DNA of 32,237 nt, taken from contig JBELML010000070.1 of NCBI GenBank assembly GCA_042095835.1, forward strand, positions 1-32,237, given 5' to 3'. Each line of letters opens with the position of its first letter. Position 1 is the first letter of the stretch. This DNA comes from DATFKA01 sp042095835 (GTDB taxonomy: Bacteria > Bacteroidota > Bacteroidia > Chitinophagales > Saprospiraceae). The translations under genes and the position numbers were made by a program. Shown piece after piece: positions 23,685-32,104 of this stretch. Below the pieces are notes generated by a model. The model ran no database searches. It was not told where the DNA came from and was given only the letters and a program-made list of their open reading frames with translations.

Positions 23685-25184
23685 TTAAAGGTTTTGATTG
23701 ATCAAAATAGTTTGTATAGCCTGGGGGCTTATCTTGATTGATTGCGTCTGATCAGCTATTTGAAGGCTGAAAGTCTTTGCTTCTTGGCCTTGATTCAGGA
23801 CTACGACAGCGATACTTCCATCCGGATTTTTCACAGCTGTGGCCATTAATGCTTCATCAGCAGTAGTCAAGCCAATGCGCTGTGCGCCTGGCCGTATGAA
23901 TTTACTGAAATGCACCATCGTATAGTAAAGTGGTGTAAAGTAAACTTCGTCGGCATCTGGGTCTACAATCACCGGAGCTACACACCAATTCTTAAACCAA
24001 TTGGGGCCACCTTGTCGGTCAAGTACCATATTCCAGTCTACCCATCCATCGACCCAGTTATTAAGGCAGCCAATCATATCTCTTGCATAGCGATAGACTG
24101 GTACGTATTTAGGATGCAGGTACTTCTGATCCTCTGAGGCCCACTCCCAGCCCCAATCTGTAGCTTCCTTAGACCAATACCAAGCATCGTCTTTCCATTT
24201 GGGGACTTCAGCATCGACACAGCCTTCTGTTTGAATCAAATGTTTATCAGGAGCTATCTGGTGTGCTTCTTGTAGATTGTCGGCAAAGTAGTCATAGGTG
24301 CTAGCGTACCAATGTACGGCGGTACCATCAAAATAGCGGGCTGTCTCTGGATCATCGAACATAGCCGCAACCCAATCTTTTAATTCTTCTCCGCGATTCT
24401 GATCATAACCCAAAATTTTCACATCATGGCCATCTGCTTCCAGGCGAGGCCCTAGATGTTCTCGCACAAAGTCACTCATCTCCTCTGGCGTGAAGTGCAT
24501 GCTCTCCCAATTATTATCATTTCCGAGAGGCTCATTTTCTACGGTTAAGCCCCAAATAGGGATGCCTTCTGCTTGGTAAGCTGTGAGGTATTTTGAGAAA
24601 AACAAAGCCCAGGTATCATTGTAAGCTGGTAGCAGTTTTCCACCACGCCAATCCTTATTGTCTTTCATCCAAGGTGGTGCCGTCCAGGGAGAAGAGATGA
24701 TTTTAAAGCCATCGGTAGAAATAGCCATTGCCTCTTTGATCATGGGTATGATATCATCTCTATCTTCTTCGATGCTAAAATTGTCTAATTCCATATCATC
24801 TGCCACGGGCGCATACGAATAATTGCTCAGTGAAAAATCACAAGAGTTGATATGCGTTCGTGTGAGGGAATACCGAGCACCATCATCGCCAAAATAAGCT
24901 TCGAGGATGCGCTTGCGATTATCCGGACTCAGACGATTGAGTAGAGAAGCGGATGCCTCTGTAAAGGAGCCTCCGAAACCTGTAATCGTCTGGAAGGTTT
25001 CCTCTGGCTGTATAACTATGCTGGTTGCTGCTTCCTCCGCTGCAAAATCTGACCTTTCGCTCATCTGTAAACCGGCAGCCGAAGATTCAAAAACTTGAAC
25101 CTCTAGGTTCTTTTCATCAGCACAGCCACCGAGTAGGAGTAGGATCATCACAAAAAAATAATTATTTGGGTTGCTCAACATCAT
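23685..25184 (-). CDS. GH30 beta-glucosidase/beta-1,6-glucanase lipoprotein
   Basis: The 499-residue product carries a lipoprotein signal (MILLLLGGC, Cys 21) and a full GH30 module: the (beta/alpha)8 barrel from about 65 with TITGFGGSFTEASA at its start, acid/base in TVENEP (E218) and nucleophile in LIQTEGCVD (E320). The C-terminal beta domain (about 420-499) is typical. GH30 members near laminarinases remove beta-1,6-linked glucose side groups; glucosylceramidase-type GH30_1 is the other close option. The lipid anchor suggests work at the outer membrane or in the periplasm, before import. An ATG one codon downstream could also be the start. It lies ten bases after the GH17 lipoprotein gene. 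Confidence 0.9.
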   Translation of the reverse strand: MMLSNPNNYFFVMILLLLGGCADEKNLEVQVFESSAAGLQMSERSDFAAEEAATSIVIQPEETFQTITGFGGSFTEASASLLNRLSPDNRKRILEAYFGDDGARYSLTRTHINSCDFSLSNYSYAPVADDMELDNFSIEEDRDDIIPMIKEAMAISTDGFKIISSPWTAPPWMKDNKDWRGGKLLPAYNDTWALFFSKYLTAYQAEGIPIWGLTVENEPLGNDNNWESMHFTPEEMSDFVREHLGPRLEADGHDVKILGYDQNRGEELKDWVAAMFDDPETARYFDGTAVHWYASTYDYFADNLQEAHQIAPDKHLIQTEGCVDAEVPKWKDDAWYWSKEATDWGWEWASEDQKYLHPKYVPVYRYARDMIGCLNNWVDGWVDWNMVLDRQGGPNWFKNWCVAPVIVDPDADEVYFTPLYYTMVHFSKFIRPGAQRIGLTTADEALMATAVKNPDGSIAVVVLNQGQEAKTFSLQIADQTQSIKISPQAIQTILINQNL

Positions 25185-25194
25185 GTTTTATTGG

Positions 25195-26463
25195 TTATTC
25201 ATTCTGCTCATTACCTATGGGAGCGGGCACTTGTACTGCCTGTAGTAGTGCTGCTTGGTCACCATCATACGTTTTAGTGATAGGCTTACCCGCACGGCCT
25301 AAACCTTCAAATACGCCTTGATCAACCAAATCCCAAATAGCATATTTTGCCTGCCCATCTATGGTGAAAAGCCCAAAATGATTCTCTGATCCACCTGGAT
25401 TAGCAGCATCTTTCCAGTTTTCATCAAAGGCTTCAAAAAAGAAGCAGGAGATGCCCTTGGCATCGGTCCATTCTCGTAGCTGGTGGTAATACAGCGCTTC
25501 TTTATACTCATCGGTTGCCTTAGACCCATCGTCGCCATAAAAGCCATTCGAATAGCTGGCCCAACCTGTTTCTCCGATATGAATAGGCACTTCCACTCCT
25601 AAGTTACGAATATATGCTTTAGTATCTTCATATTGTTTGATCGCGTAATTTTTAGCAGCTTCCATAGCCGCAGCTACCTTCTCTACATCTGTACCTTCCT
25701 CTGGCGAACCCCAAAAAGCTGGATTGTAGTGAGTATCGTGCATGGGATAGGTATGTAGAGAAACATAATCTACCGCACGAAGGAGTTTCTCCAAGTCTTC
25801 CACATGGTATTCCGTTCCGCCACCGCCCCAAGAAGCGAAGTTGTCCGAACTGGTAATCCACAAATCAGCTGGTAAAACACCTGATTGCTTGAGCGCCTGA
25901 AGATGATTTACCCATTTCAAGATCACAGCTGGTTGTACGAAATAGGAAGCCGCCCATTTGACCATAGCCTCATTGCCGACAGCAATCACCTTGATGATAT
26001 CTGGATATTTTTTTGCCCAATCTACAGCGCGTTGTACTTCAGCTGCATTCGCTTCGGCATCTTCTTCGTCATGATTAGGATTGGCCTGAAAGGCATCCTT
26101 GCAATTGATCCATACCCCTAGCATAACATACATCTCAAAGCTGGGATCCTCGTCTTTTAGCGATTGAATGGCAGCTAAGACATTTTTAGCATGAGGAAAA
26201 TGCGTGTTATAGGTGCGAAAAATACGAATCCCCATAGCGGAGAGTATTTTCATATCCTCCTTGAGTTGCGCTATGCTTGGTTGCTCGTCCCGATTATTCT
26301 CCCGGTATCCTCCATAAGAAATTGCTTGGTAGGTTGGGTTGCCTAAAATTTCAGCTGCTGTCTTACTTTGGGGAGCCTCAGTCTCTTCCTTTTCGCTTGG
26401 TGTACAAGCAAGAAGTAGGGTAAAAAGCATTAGTAATAAAGATAGTTTTCTACTTAATATCAT
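25195..26463 (-). CDS. GH17 lipoprotein
   Basis: The 422-residue product starts with a lipoprotein signal peptide (MILSRKLSLLLMLFTLLLAC, Cys 20) followed by an acidic, Ser/Glu-rich linker (TPSEKEETEAPQ). The catalytic barrel has YQAISYGGYREN near the start, acid/base VIAVGNEAMVKW (E165), LHTYPMHDTHYN, and nucleophile HIGETGWASY (E298). It is longer than the two cytoplasmic GH17s because of the linker and an insert near 240-290. It probably cuts beta-1,3-glucan at the cell surface or in the periplasm. It sits between the phosphorylase (37 bases) and GH30 (10 bases) genes. Confidence 0.88.
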   Translation of the reverse strand: MILSRKLSLLLMLFTLLLACTPSEKEETEAPQSKTAAEILGNPTYQAISYGGYRENNRDEQPSIAQLKEDMKILSAMGIRIFRTYNTHFPHAKNVLAAIQSLKDEDPSFEMYVMLGVWINCKDAFQANPNHDEEDAEANAAEVQRAVDWAKKYPDIIKVIAVGNEAMVKWAASYFVQPAVILKWVNHLQALKQSGVLPADLWITSSDNFASWGGGGTEYHVEDLEKLLRAVDYVSLHTYPMHDTHYNPAFWGSPEEGTDVEKVAAAMEAAKNYAIKQYEDTKAYIRNLGVEVPIHIGETGWASYSNGFYGDDGSKATDEYKEALYYHQLREWTDAKGISCFFFEAFDENWKDAANPGGSENHFGLFTIDGQAKYAIWDLVDQGVFEGLGRAGKPITKTYDGDQAALLQAVQVPAPIGNEQNE

Positions 26464-26500
26464 TTATTCTAGTTTTTCGTTTTGTTCGTCTAAGAAACTA

Positions 26501-29500
26501 TTATTTCAGCAGTTCTTCTTTGATGTGTACATGGACTTGAGTGATACGACCACTGCGAGAGAATACCGCCTTGCTATCTGCTGGGCTTAAGATATGTCCT
26601 TCTACACTGCTACTGCTACCATCACTTTTGCTTATCTGAAGGCTATTCTGAGCGCTGATTTGATAGACTATAGGTACTTGGCAGTAAGTAAAGGCGAGTG
26701 ATCCAGCTTCCAATACTATCTTGTGCTCTTGATGATCAATATCTAGAAAGTGGAAGGTCGCAGAAGTATCTAAAAACTCTGATTTGCGCAGCAATTGAGG
26801 TTTGAAATGGAGCTGGCCGGACTCAATATGGATGCCTAATTCTCCAAAACGACTCAAAATATCTTCCTTCACCTGTCCAGTCATACCTGGCTGCTGGGCA
26901 CCTTTACCACCTGGAGTATGCGAGTAAGGATCAGTGGAGAATGCACCGTAAAGGTCTGGTTCTTTATGCACACCAATACCCGCATTGATCTCATAATAAT
27001 GCTCCATGAGTTTGCCAATTACTACCGGAGATGCTCCTTGCTTGGTAGCAGATAGGCAACATTCCTGAACGGCCAACAACAGCTTGGACACCATATGCCA
27101 GTAGATGGAACCTAATCCTTCATAACCATAAAAAGTACCCGAGCGACCAGTAAATGCTTTATGGTTAAATACATCTTCAAAAATGCCTAGCACTTCTTTG
27201 CGCTGGGCGGCTGTCACCTTAACTGCTTCGCTTGGTAGCGCATCTAATGCAGCCGCCAAATCATTGGCATTTCTCAAGTTTCCATTAAAGTGATAAGCGC
27301 CATCGATGTCTTTTTCAACCACAGAAAGATCTCCTTGTTCGACAAGAGATTGCAGTAGTGTTGATGATTCTGCTACCGCAGTTGGGATATTATTGCGCTG
27401 TAAAAAGCCAGGAAGTTCCTTGTTGGGATAGAGTAGGTAACTATATTGATCAGGACGGAATAGCTTACTTTGTTTCATGGCGTCCAAGACTTGTAAGACT
27501 TCCTCCGCTGAAAGATAGCCGGCACTCAATACAGCCACCTGTCCTTCGAGCATTTCACTGAGGTGGTCAACATTCACTCCACCATCTTCCTCTACGCCCA
27601 TTAGGTTGTAGGCGTGGTATAAATTATCTGAGCGCTTATTAGCGCGGATCGCGTGCTCAAGATGTAGTAAACTGGCAGTCACAAAATCTTTTAGCTCATC
27701 AGCTGTTAAGCTCAGCTTTTCTCCTGAGAACCCATTTTTATAAATCTGCGTACGATAATCGCTGCCTGCTTGTCCGAGTCCAGCCAAGACCTTGGCCCGT
27801 TGCTGGTCATCGATGGTATCGTGGAGCAAGTTTTGATGATCTTTTAATGTGTTGAGCGTAGCTTGAAAGAAAGCAGCCAACTCTTCAGAAATGGTGACTT
27901 CCTGGAGAGAAGCTTCTGCGAAAAGTTGCTCAAAAAACTTCATAAAGCGACGCAGGTAATAAAGCGTCACCATTGAAACACCATTCCCCACCAAGGCATT
28001 GTTGGCATCGTTCCACTCGGGGCGTTGGGTATTCATCCAAATACCACCTTCTGGAATAAAATTGGATATTTTAGCTAGAACGGTGGCTAGGATTTTCTCA
28101 ATGAAATTGACATTATGGATACCGCCTTTATTATTTTGTAATAGGGCACCATCTGCTCCCATTTTCACTCTCCTTTCCCGAATCTTCTGATCGAGTTCAT
28201 GATCGAAATCAATCGTATCTTTTGGGTTAGCTAATAAGTCGGGGAAGGCCTTAATTTGGTAAGGTACACTTGCATAGACGAAAAGGTCTTGTTGGAAATA
28301 ACCTTCCAAAGTTCCTGGATGAAATGCTTCTGAAGCTTCAAGAAATTTGAGTAAATAGATGATCTGATGATCTCCCCAATAGCCGATATAAGACCAAGGA
28401 TCGTCAGGCTCAATGACTTCCCAATCAAAGCCATCTTTGGTGACTCGATAAGGATTGTAGCCATCAAAAGTACTTGCATTCAAAAATTTATGGATCATAC
28501 TTTCGAAGAAGTCCGGATAAGAATAGCCCAGGGCTTCCCAGTTTTGGAAAATATCTCTCCAATTTCCTTCGTAGTCTAGTACTTTGGAGCCATCTAATTC
28601 ATTTCGGGTATTGATAGAGAACCTATTCCAAGGACGGCTAGGGTCACCATGTCTGCGACTGAACTTGAGTGGCAAGTATTCAAAGGCCAGCCGTTGGAAT
28701 TGTGGGTCGCCACTTTGCTGGGCAAGCTCCCGTAGCTGTATCAAATCGAAGGTTGCGGGTAGTGCATTCAATAAGTCTTCTGCCTTAGAGAATGATGCTT
28801 TATTAGCTTTCGCTAAATAAGGTAGAAAGTCGGCTTTCTCAATTTGGTACGCATCGTCAAAGATACCGCCCCTCATGATATTAAAGAGGGTGTTGGAAAA
28901 ATGTCGCGTATTGCGTAAGCCATCATTACCTAGCTGCATACCATCAGCCGAAGCAGTGAGCGCAATCAGCTGTTGTGTACCCAGGGCAATATCTTCTTCT
29001 AGATTCTTGGTGAGAGAGGTATTGGTACGTATTTCATTAGAAAGTGTCGCAATCGCAGCGTGGTTTTTATTTACATCTGCGATAAAGCGCCAGCTTTGGC
29101 TAGCATTAGCAGCCAGCTGGAGGTCAGTTTGTATAAAATAAGCCCCCTTTTCTCCTTTAATGTCCGTCTCCGTTGTTACTGTTCCTCCCTTTCGGAAGGT
29201 GTTTAATTGGAGAGGAGATAATAGTATTTTTGGTTGGTCTAAGCCCGTCGACCAGACCACATTGGCTTTGAGCGCTTCGCTTGGTTCGGCTTTATCTACA
29301 ATGATGGCACTTAGGGCAAAGATACCCAGTCCAGATTGTTGCTCTAGTTCACTCCTTTTATAGGCATCGGCCAGATTACTCGTGCGCGTCTGCATTTCGC
29401 TAGAAAGACCATAGGGCAAAATATTTTGGATACCATCCAGCACGGAAACTTGAACTTCGGCATCTCCTAAATTCACCAAACTCGCTGCTCTTACAAAACC

Positions 29501-29941
29501 GTAACGGTCACTAGAGCTCCATTGGTAGCGAAAGGCAAGTCCTAGATCATGGTTGATTTCCTCGAAGAGTACCTTGTCACCATATTTATTTTTATAAAGA
29601 TTCTGCTGTAAATCGTATTGGGCTTGACTACGTATAGAGAAAGGCTCCCATACTTGGGTTTGGCCATTTTTTTGTGCGCGTAATATGGTTTTGCTACCAG
29701 TTGTTTCAGCACCTTCGGTGATTTTATCATCGGTATAGTAAGGGAATAGGGCGTATTCCGAATTCCGCCGACCAGCCGTCAGGCCACCATTACTGGCAAT
29801 AAACATCCAATGATCGGAGTCACTCACGATGCTCATAAAAAATGGACGCATGGCGTCACTATTAGAGATCTTAAAAAATTGCTCTCCGTTTATGGCTATT
29901 TCACTGATCGCGATTGAGCGATCTGTTTTTGTGTTTGTCAT
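26501..29941 (-). CDS. GH149-type beta-1,3-glucan/oligoglucan phosphorylase
   Basis: This 1146-residue cytoplasmic protein has no signal peptide. GH149 enzymes cleave beta-1,3-glucans by phosphate, releasing alpha-glucose-1-phosphate, and are about this long; GH94 cellobiose/laminaribiose phosphorylases are nearer 800. The N-terminal beta-sandwich begins around residue 10 (ISNSDAMRPFFMSIVSDSDH, then ASNGGLTAGRR), a helical linker follows, and the (alpha/alpha)6 catalytic region covers roughly 400-1000 (GYNPYRVTKDGFDWEVIE, IGYWGDHQ). A late motif, HTPGGKGAQQPGMTGQVKED near residue 1015, recalls the phosphate-loop region of GH94-like phosphorylases. Recognition is by overall pattern and length, not by search. 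Its product would feed phosphoglucomutase, saving ATP compared with hydrolysis. Confidence 0.82.
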   Translation of the reverse strand: MTNTKTDRSIAISEIAINGEQFFKISNSDAMRPFFMSIVSDSDHWMFIASNGGLTAGRRNSEYALFPYYTDDKITEGAETTGSKTILRAQKNGQTQVWEPFSIRSQAQYDLQQNLYKNKYGDKVLFEEINHDLGLAFRYQWSSSDRYGFVRAASLVNLGDAEVQVSVLDGIQNILPYGLSSEMQTRTSNLADAYKRSELEQQSGLGIFALSAIIVDKAEPSEALKANVVWSTGLDQPKILLSPLQLNTFRKGGTVTTETDIKGEKGAYFIQTDLQLAANASQSWRFIADVNKNHAAIATLSNEIRTNTSLTKNLEEDIALGTQQLIALTASADGMQLGNDGLRNTRHFSNTLFNIMRGGIFDDAYQIEKADFLPYLAKANKASFSKAEDLLNALPATFDLIQLRELAQQSGDPQFQRLAFEYLPLKFSRRHGDPSRPWNRFSINTRNELDGSKVLDYEGNWRDIFQNWEALGYSYPDFFESMIHKFLNASTFDGYNPYRVTKDGFDWEVIEPDDPWSYIGYWGDHQIIYLLKFLEASEAFHPGTLEGYFQQDLFVYASVPYQIKAFPDLLANPKDTIDFDHELDQKIRERRVKMGADGALLQNNKGGIHNVNFIEKILATVLAKISNFIPEGGIWMNTQRPEWNDANNALVGNGVSMVTLYYLRRFMKFFEQLFAEASLQEVTISEELAAFFQATLNTLKDHQNLLHDTIDDQQRAKVLAGLGQAGSDYRTQIYKNGFSGEKLSLTADELKDFVTASLLHLEHAIRANKRSDNLYHAYNLMGVEEDGGVNVDHLSEMLEGQVAVLSAGYLSAEEVLQVLDAMKQSKLFRPDQYSYLLYPNKELPGFLQRNNIPTAVAESSTLLQSLVEQGDLSVVEKDIDGAYHFNGNLRNANDLAAALDALPSEAVKVTAAQRKEVLGIFEDVFNHKAFTGRSGTFYGYEGLGSIYWHMVSKLLLAVQECCLSATKQGASPVVIGKLMEHYYEINAGIGVHKEPDLYGAFSTDPYSHTPGGKGAQQPGMTGQVKEDILSRFGELGIHIESGQLHFKPQLLRKSEFLDTSATFHFLDIDHQEHKIVLEAGSLAFTYCQVPIVYQISAQNSLQISKSDGSSSSVEGHILSPADSKAVFSRSGRITQVHVHIKEELLK

Positions 29942-29985
29942 AAGAGTTGTGTATAAATTATCTTCAGTAGAAATAACTGTCTTGT

Positions 29986-31293
29986 TTATTTTTGGTCCTG
30001 GGCCTTGAGTAATGCTTTGCGATCACTCTTTGCTTTTTTAGCTGCTTTTTTCAAAGAAATCCCTTTGAAATGGGCGGCTAGAGATTTTGCATTATTGCCA
30101 TCTGCAAAAGGATCGAAAGCATGCGCCTCTTTTTGAGCGTAGTAGGCGGCGCGCGGATAGAGCTGATAAAGACCTTTTGCATTGGTTGGTCCCTTGGCAC
30201 AAATACCGAACCACTCTTCATTCATATTATCTTTACCTTTTACAAAATCATGCGCATATCCTGCATTAGCCCAAGAAGCATTATCATCGTGTAAGTTAAG
30301 GTTTTTGGTTTGACCAAATTTCCACCATCCATCACTGGATTGGAAGGTAAAACCTCCTAGCGAATTTCCTACTTTGCCCATGCCAGCGGCATTCTCATAA
30401 ATCTCCTGCCAATTTCCTAAGTTGTAGTAGGCTTGAGCAGACTGATCCTCCTCCTTTTTTATAGCATTGTAGCCATCGGCTCCAAATTCGGTAAAGACAA
30501 TAGGTTTTCCCAATTTGGTTTTTACCCGCTCAAAAAAATCACCAAAGGAGATACCTCGATACACATTGGATCCAAAAATATCTACATCCTGACATTCTTC
30601 AGCAATAATATTCAGGAACTGTAGATCACCATTACACATCGCTACTGGATGAGCAGTATCAATGTCTTTCATGGCTTTCGTAGCCTTGTTGAAAAGCTGA
30701 TACATAGCTCGTGCGCGCGCTGCGGCTTCAGGATCATCTTCAGGGATGTCTTCTGTCTCGGCACCTTCCCAGAAGAGGCCATAATTGTTTTCGTTACCGA
30801 GTAGATAGAATAAAAGGCCGGGAGTGTTTTTATATTCTTGTGCTAAAGCAGTAACCTCTGTTAATAATACTTTCTGTGCACCCGAATTTGAATAATCGGT
30901 ATTGGCTACCCATTCGCCATCAATAGATAGTCCATAGCGCCCAAAAGAATGATTGAGCATGGTATAAACGCCATAGGTCTCATAGATATAGGTAATCCAA
31001 CGAGGCTGAATACCCGTATAAATTCGGAGTACATTGATACCCATCTCTTTAAGTATGGACATTTCGCCCTCTAATGCTTCTTTGATAAAGTCATCTGATT
31101 GTGCCCATAAACTAAATTCGTAATTGGTACCTATTGGATAATAATCCCAATTCACTCCATTGAGTATAATCGCTTTGCCATCTACCGAGAGGTGTATGCC
31201 TTGATCATTCTCCACTATAGACACTTGTTGCGTCTGTGCAGAAATCAATGAGAAAACCAAAGAGCAGAAAAAGAGCAGTACTAAGTTTTTCAT
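29986..31293 (-). CDS. Secreted clan GH-A glycosidase (GH2/GH5/GH158-like barrel)
   Basis: The 435-residue product has a signal peptide (MKNLVLLFFCSLVFSLISAQ) and a TIM barrel that starts at ILNGVNWDYYP. The acid/base lies in YLLGNENNYG (E168) and the nucleophile in IVFTEFGADG (E269), the two-Glu retaining pattern of clan GH-A. It resembles the isolated catalytic barrel of GH2 proteins but lacks their two beta domains; GH5-like or GH158 beta-1,3-glucanases are alternatives. The last 40 residues form a Lys/Ala-rich helix (KKAAKKAKSDRKALLKAQ) not expected in the family. It is the first gene of the glucan operon, 44 bases before the phosphorylase. No lipobox, so periplasmic or released. Confidence 0.78.
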   Translation of the reverse strand: MKNLVLLFFCSLVFSLISAQTQQVSIVENDQGIHLSVDGKAIILNGVNWDYYPIGTNYEFSLWAQSDDFIKEALEGEMSILKEMGINVLRIYTGIQPRWITYIYETYGVYTMLNHSFGRYGLSIDGEWVANTDYSNSGAQKVLLTEVTALAQEYKNTPGLLFYLLGNENNYGLFWEGAETEDIPEDDPEAAARARAMYQLFNKATKAMKDIDTAHPVAMCNGDLQFLNIIAEECQDVDIFGSNVYRGISFGDFFERVKTKLGKPIVFTEFGADGYNAIKKEEDQSAQAYYNLGNWQEIYENAAGMGKVGNSLGGFTFQSSDGWWKFGQTKNLNLHDDNASWANAGYAHDFVKGKDNMNEEWFGICAKGPTNAKGLYQLYPRAAYYAQKEAHAFDPFADGNNAKSLAAHFKGISLKKAAKKAKSDRKALLKAQDQK

Positions 31294-31570
31294 ACAGTAG
31301 AAATTTGCGTTCGCTAAACCTCATAACATTCCATAATCTAGACGAATATCGCAAATGAAAAGCTTGATTTCATACTTTGGGAGAGAAAAAATTAATTCTC
31401 AGTGGTAACCTTTTTAATCCTCTTCAAATGAAAGGTCAAACAAGTTCTTCACAGAACGCCGAATCCTCTTACAGTTAAAAGGATGGATCAATAACACATT
31501 ATTCAACTATGCCTGCATCGTTTTCTACAATTTAGAGGGCTAGCAGGTAGACCTTAAATCTATTTACATC
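31294..31570. promoter_or_regulatory. Divergent promoter region of glucan operon and TonB-like gene
   Basis: This region should hold promoters for both directions. On the minus strand TTCATTTG is one mismatch from TAnnTTTG but has no good -33 box. Small dyads occur: GTTCT-TCAC-AGAAC (31444-31457), and ATTTAGAGG...CCTTAAAT near 31535-31558, which may be operators. No regulator gene lies beside them. Confidence 0.4.
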
Positions 31571-32044
31571 ATGAGAATCTTAAAAGAAAAATTGGTATAC
31601 ACCTTATTATTGGTAATGAGTATCACCTTAGTTACTGCACAAAGTAAGTCTAGCCTTTCGAATGAAACAATGACTAGTAGTGTTGATGCCAAAGAACTAA
31701 AAAAGGCTGCCCGAAAAAAGGCTAAAGAGGCTAAGAATGCGCCGTTTTTCAAGCCTGCCTCCTTCGAAGGTGGGATAACTGCCTTGACCGACTATTTGAG
31801 TAAAAACATCAAGTATCCAGAATTGACCCAAGAATATTCGATCGAAGGAACAATGATTGTCCGGTTTAAAATCATGGAAGATGGTTCCTTAAAGCATTTT
31901 ACAATCAAGCAGCCGCTTCATAAGGTATGTGACCAAGTCGTTATAGAGGAGCTTAAGAAAATGCCTAAATGGCAACCAGCCCAAAGGGGCAGTACCAAAA
32001 TTGCGATGTGGTTTGAAATTCCTTTGAAGTTCGCTCTTCGATAG
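31571..32044 (+). CDS. Secreted TonB C-terminal domain protein
   Basis: The 157-residue protein opens with a signal peptide (MRILKEKLVYTLLLVMSITL, then VTAQ). A Lys/Ala-rich helix (residues about 38-57, ELKKAARKKAKEAKNAP) follows. A TonB_C domain then covers about 62-157: GGITALTDYLSKNIKYPEL, EGTMIVRFKIMEDGSLKHF, then VIEELKKMPKWQPAQ and WFEIPLKFAL. TonB normally spans the inner membrane and carries energy from ExbB/ExbD to outer-membrane receptors. Here the N-terminus ends in a signal-peptidase-like site, so the protein may be free in the periplasm. It is divergent from the glucan operon; a functional link is only suggested by position. Confidence 0.82.
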   Translation: MRILKEKLVYTLLLVMSITLVTAQSKSSLSNETMTSSVDAKELKKAARKKAKEAKNAPFFKPASFEGGITALTDYLSKNIKYPELTQEYSIEGTMIVRFKIMEDGSLKHFTIKQPLHKVCDQVVIEELKKMPKWQPAQRGSTKIAMWFEIPLKFALR

Positions 32045-32055
32045 TGAAAGATTAT

Positions 32056-32096
32056 CATGCGCCTACCTTTATGATAAATATAGAGGTAGGCGCATG
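32056..32096 (+). terminator. Hairpin after the TonB-like gene
   Basis: CATGCGCCTACCT (32056-32068) pairs perfectly with AGGTAGGCGCATG (32084-32096), a 13-bp stem with a 15-base loop, 12 bases after the stop. It lacks a T-run but is stable. Confidence 0.6.
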
Positions 32097-32104
32097 ACCA
32101 TTAG

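Noticed and set aside
26501..29941. Simple GH94 cellobiose phosphorylase
   Set aside because: The protein is about 300 residues longer than usual for GH94 and lies among beta-1,3-glucan enzymes; GH149 fits better, though only an HMM search can settle it.
29986..31293. Full-length GH2 beta-galactosidase/glucuronidase
   Set aside because: Only the barrel is present, at 435 residues; GH2 enzymes have additional beta domains and are usually much longer.
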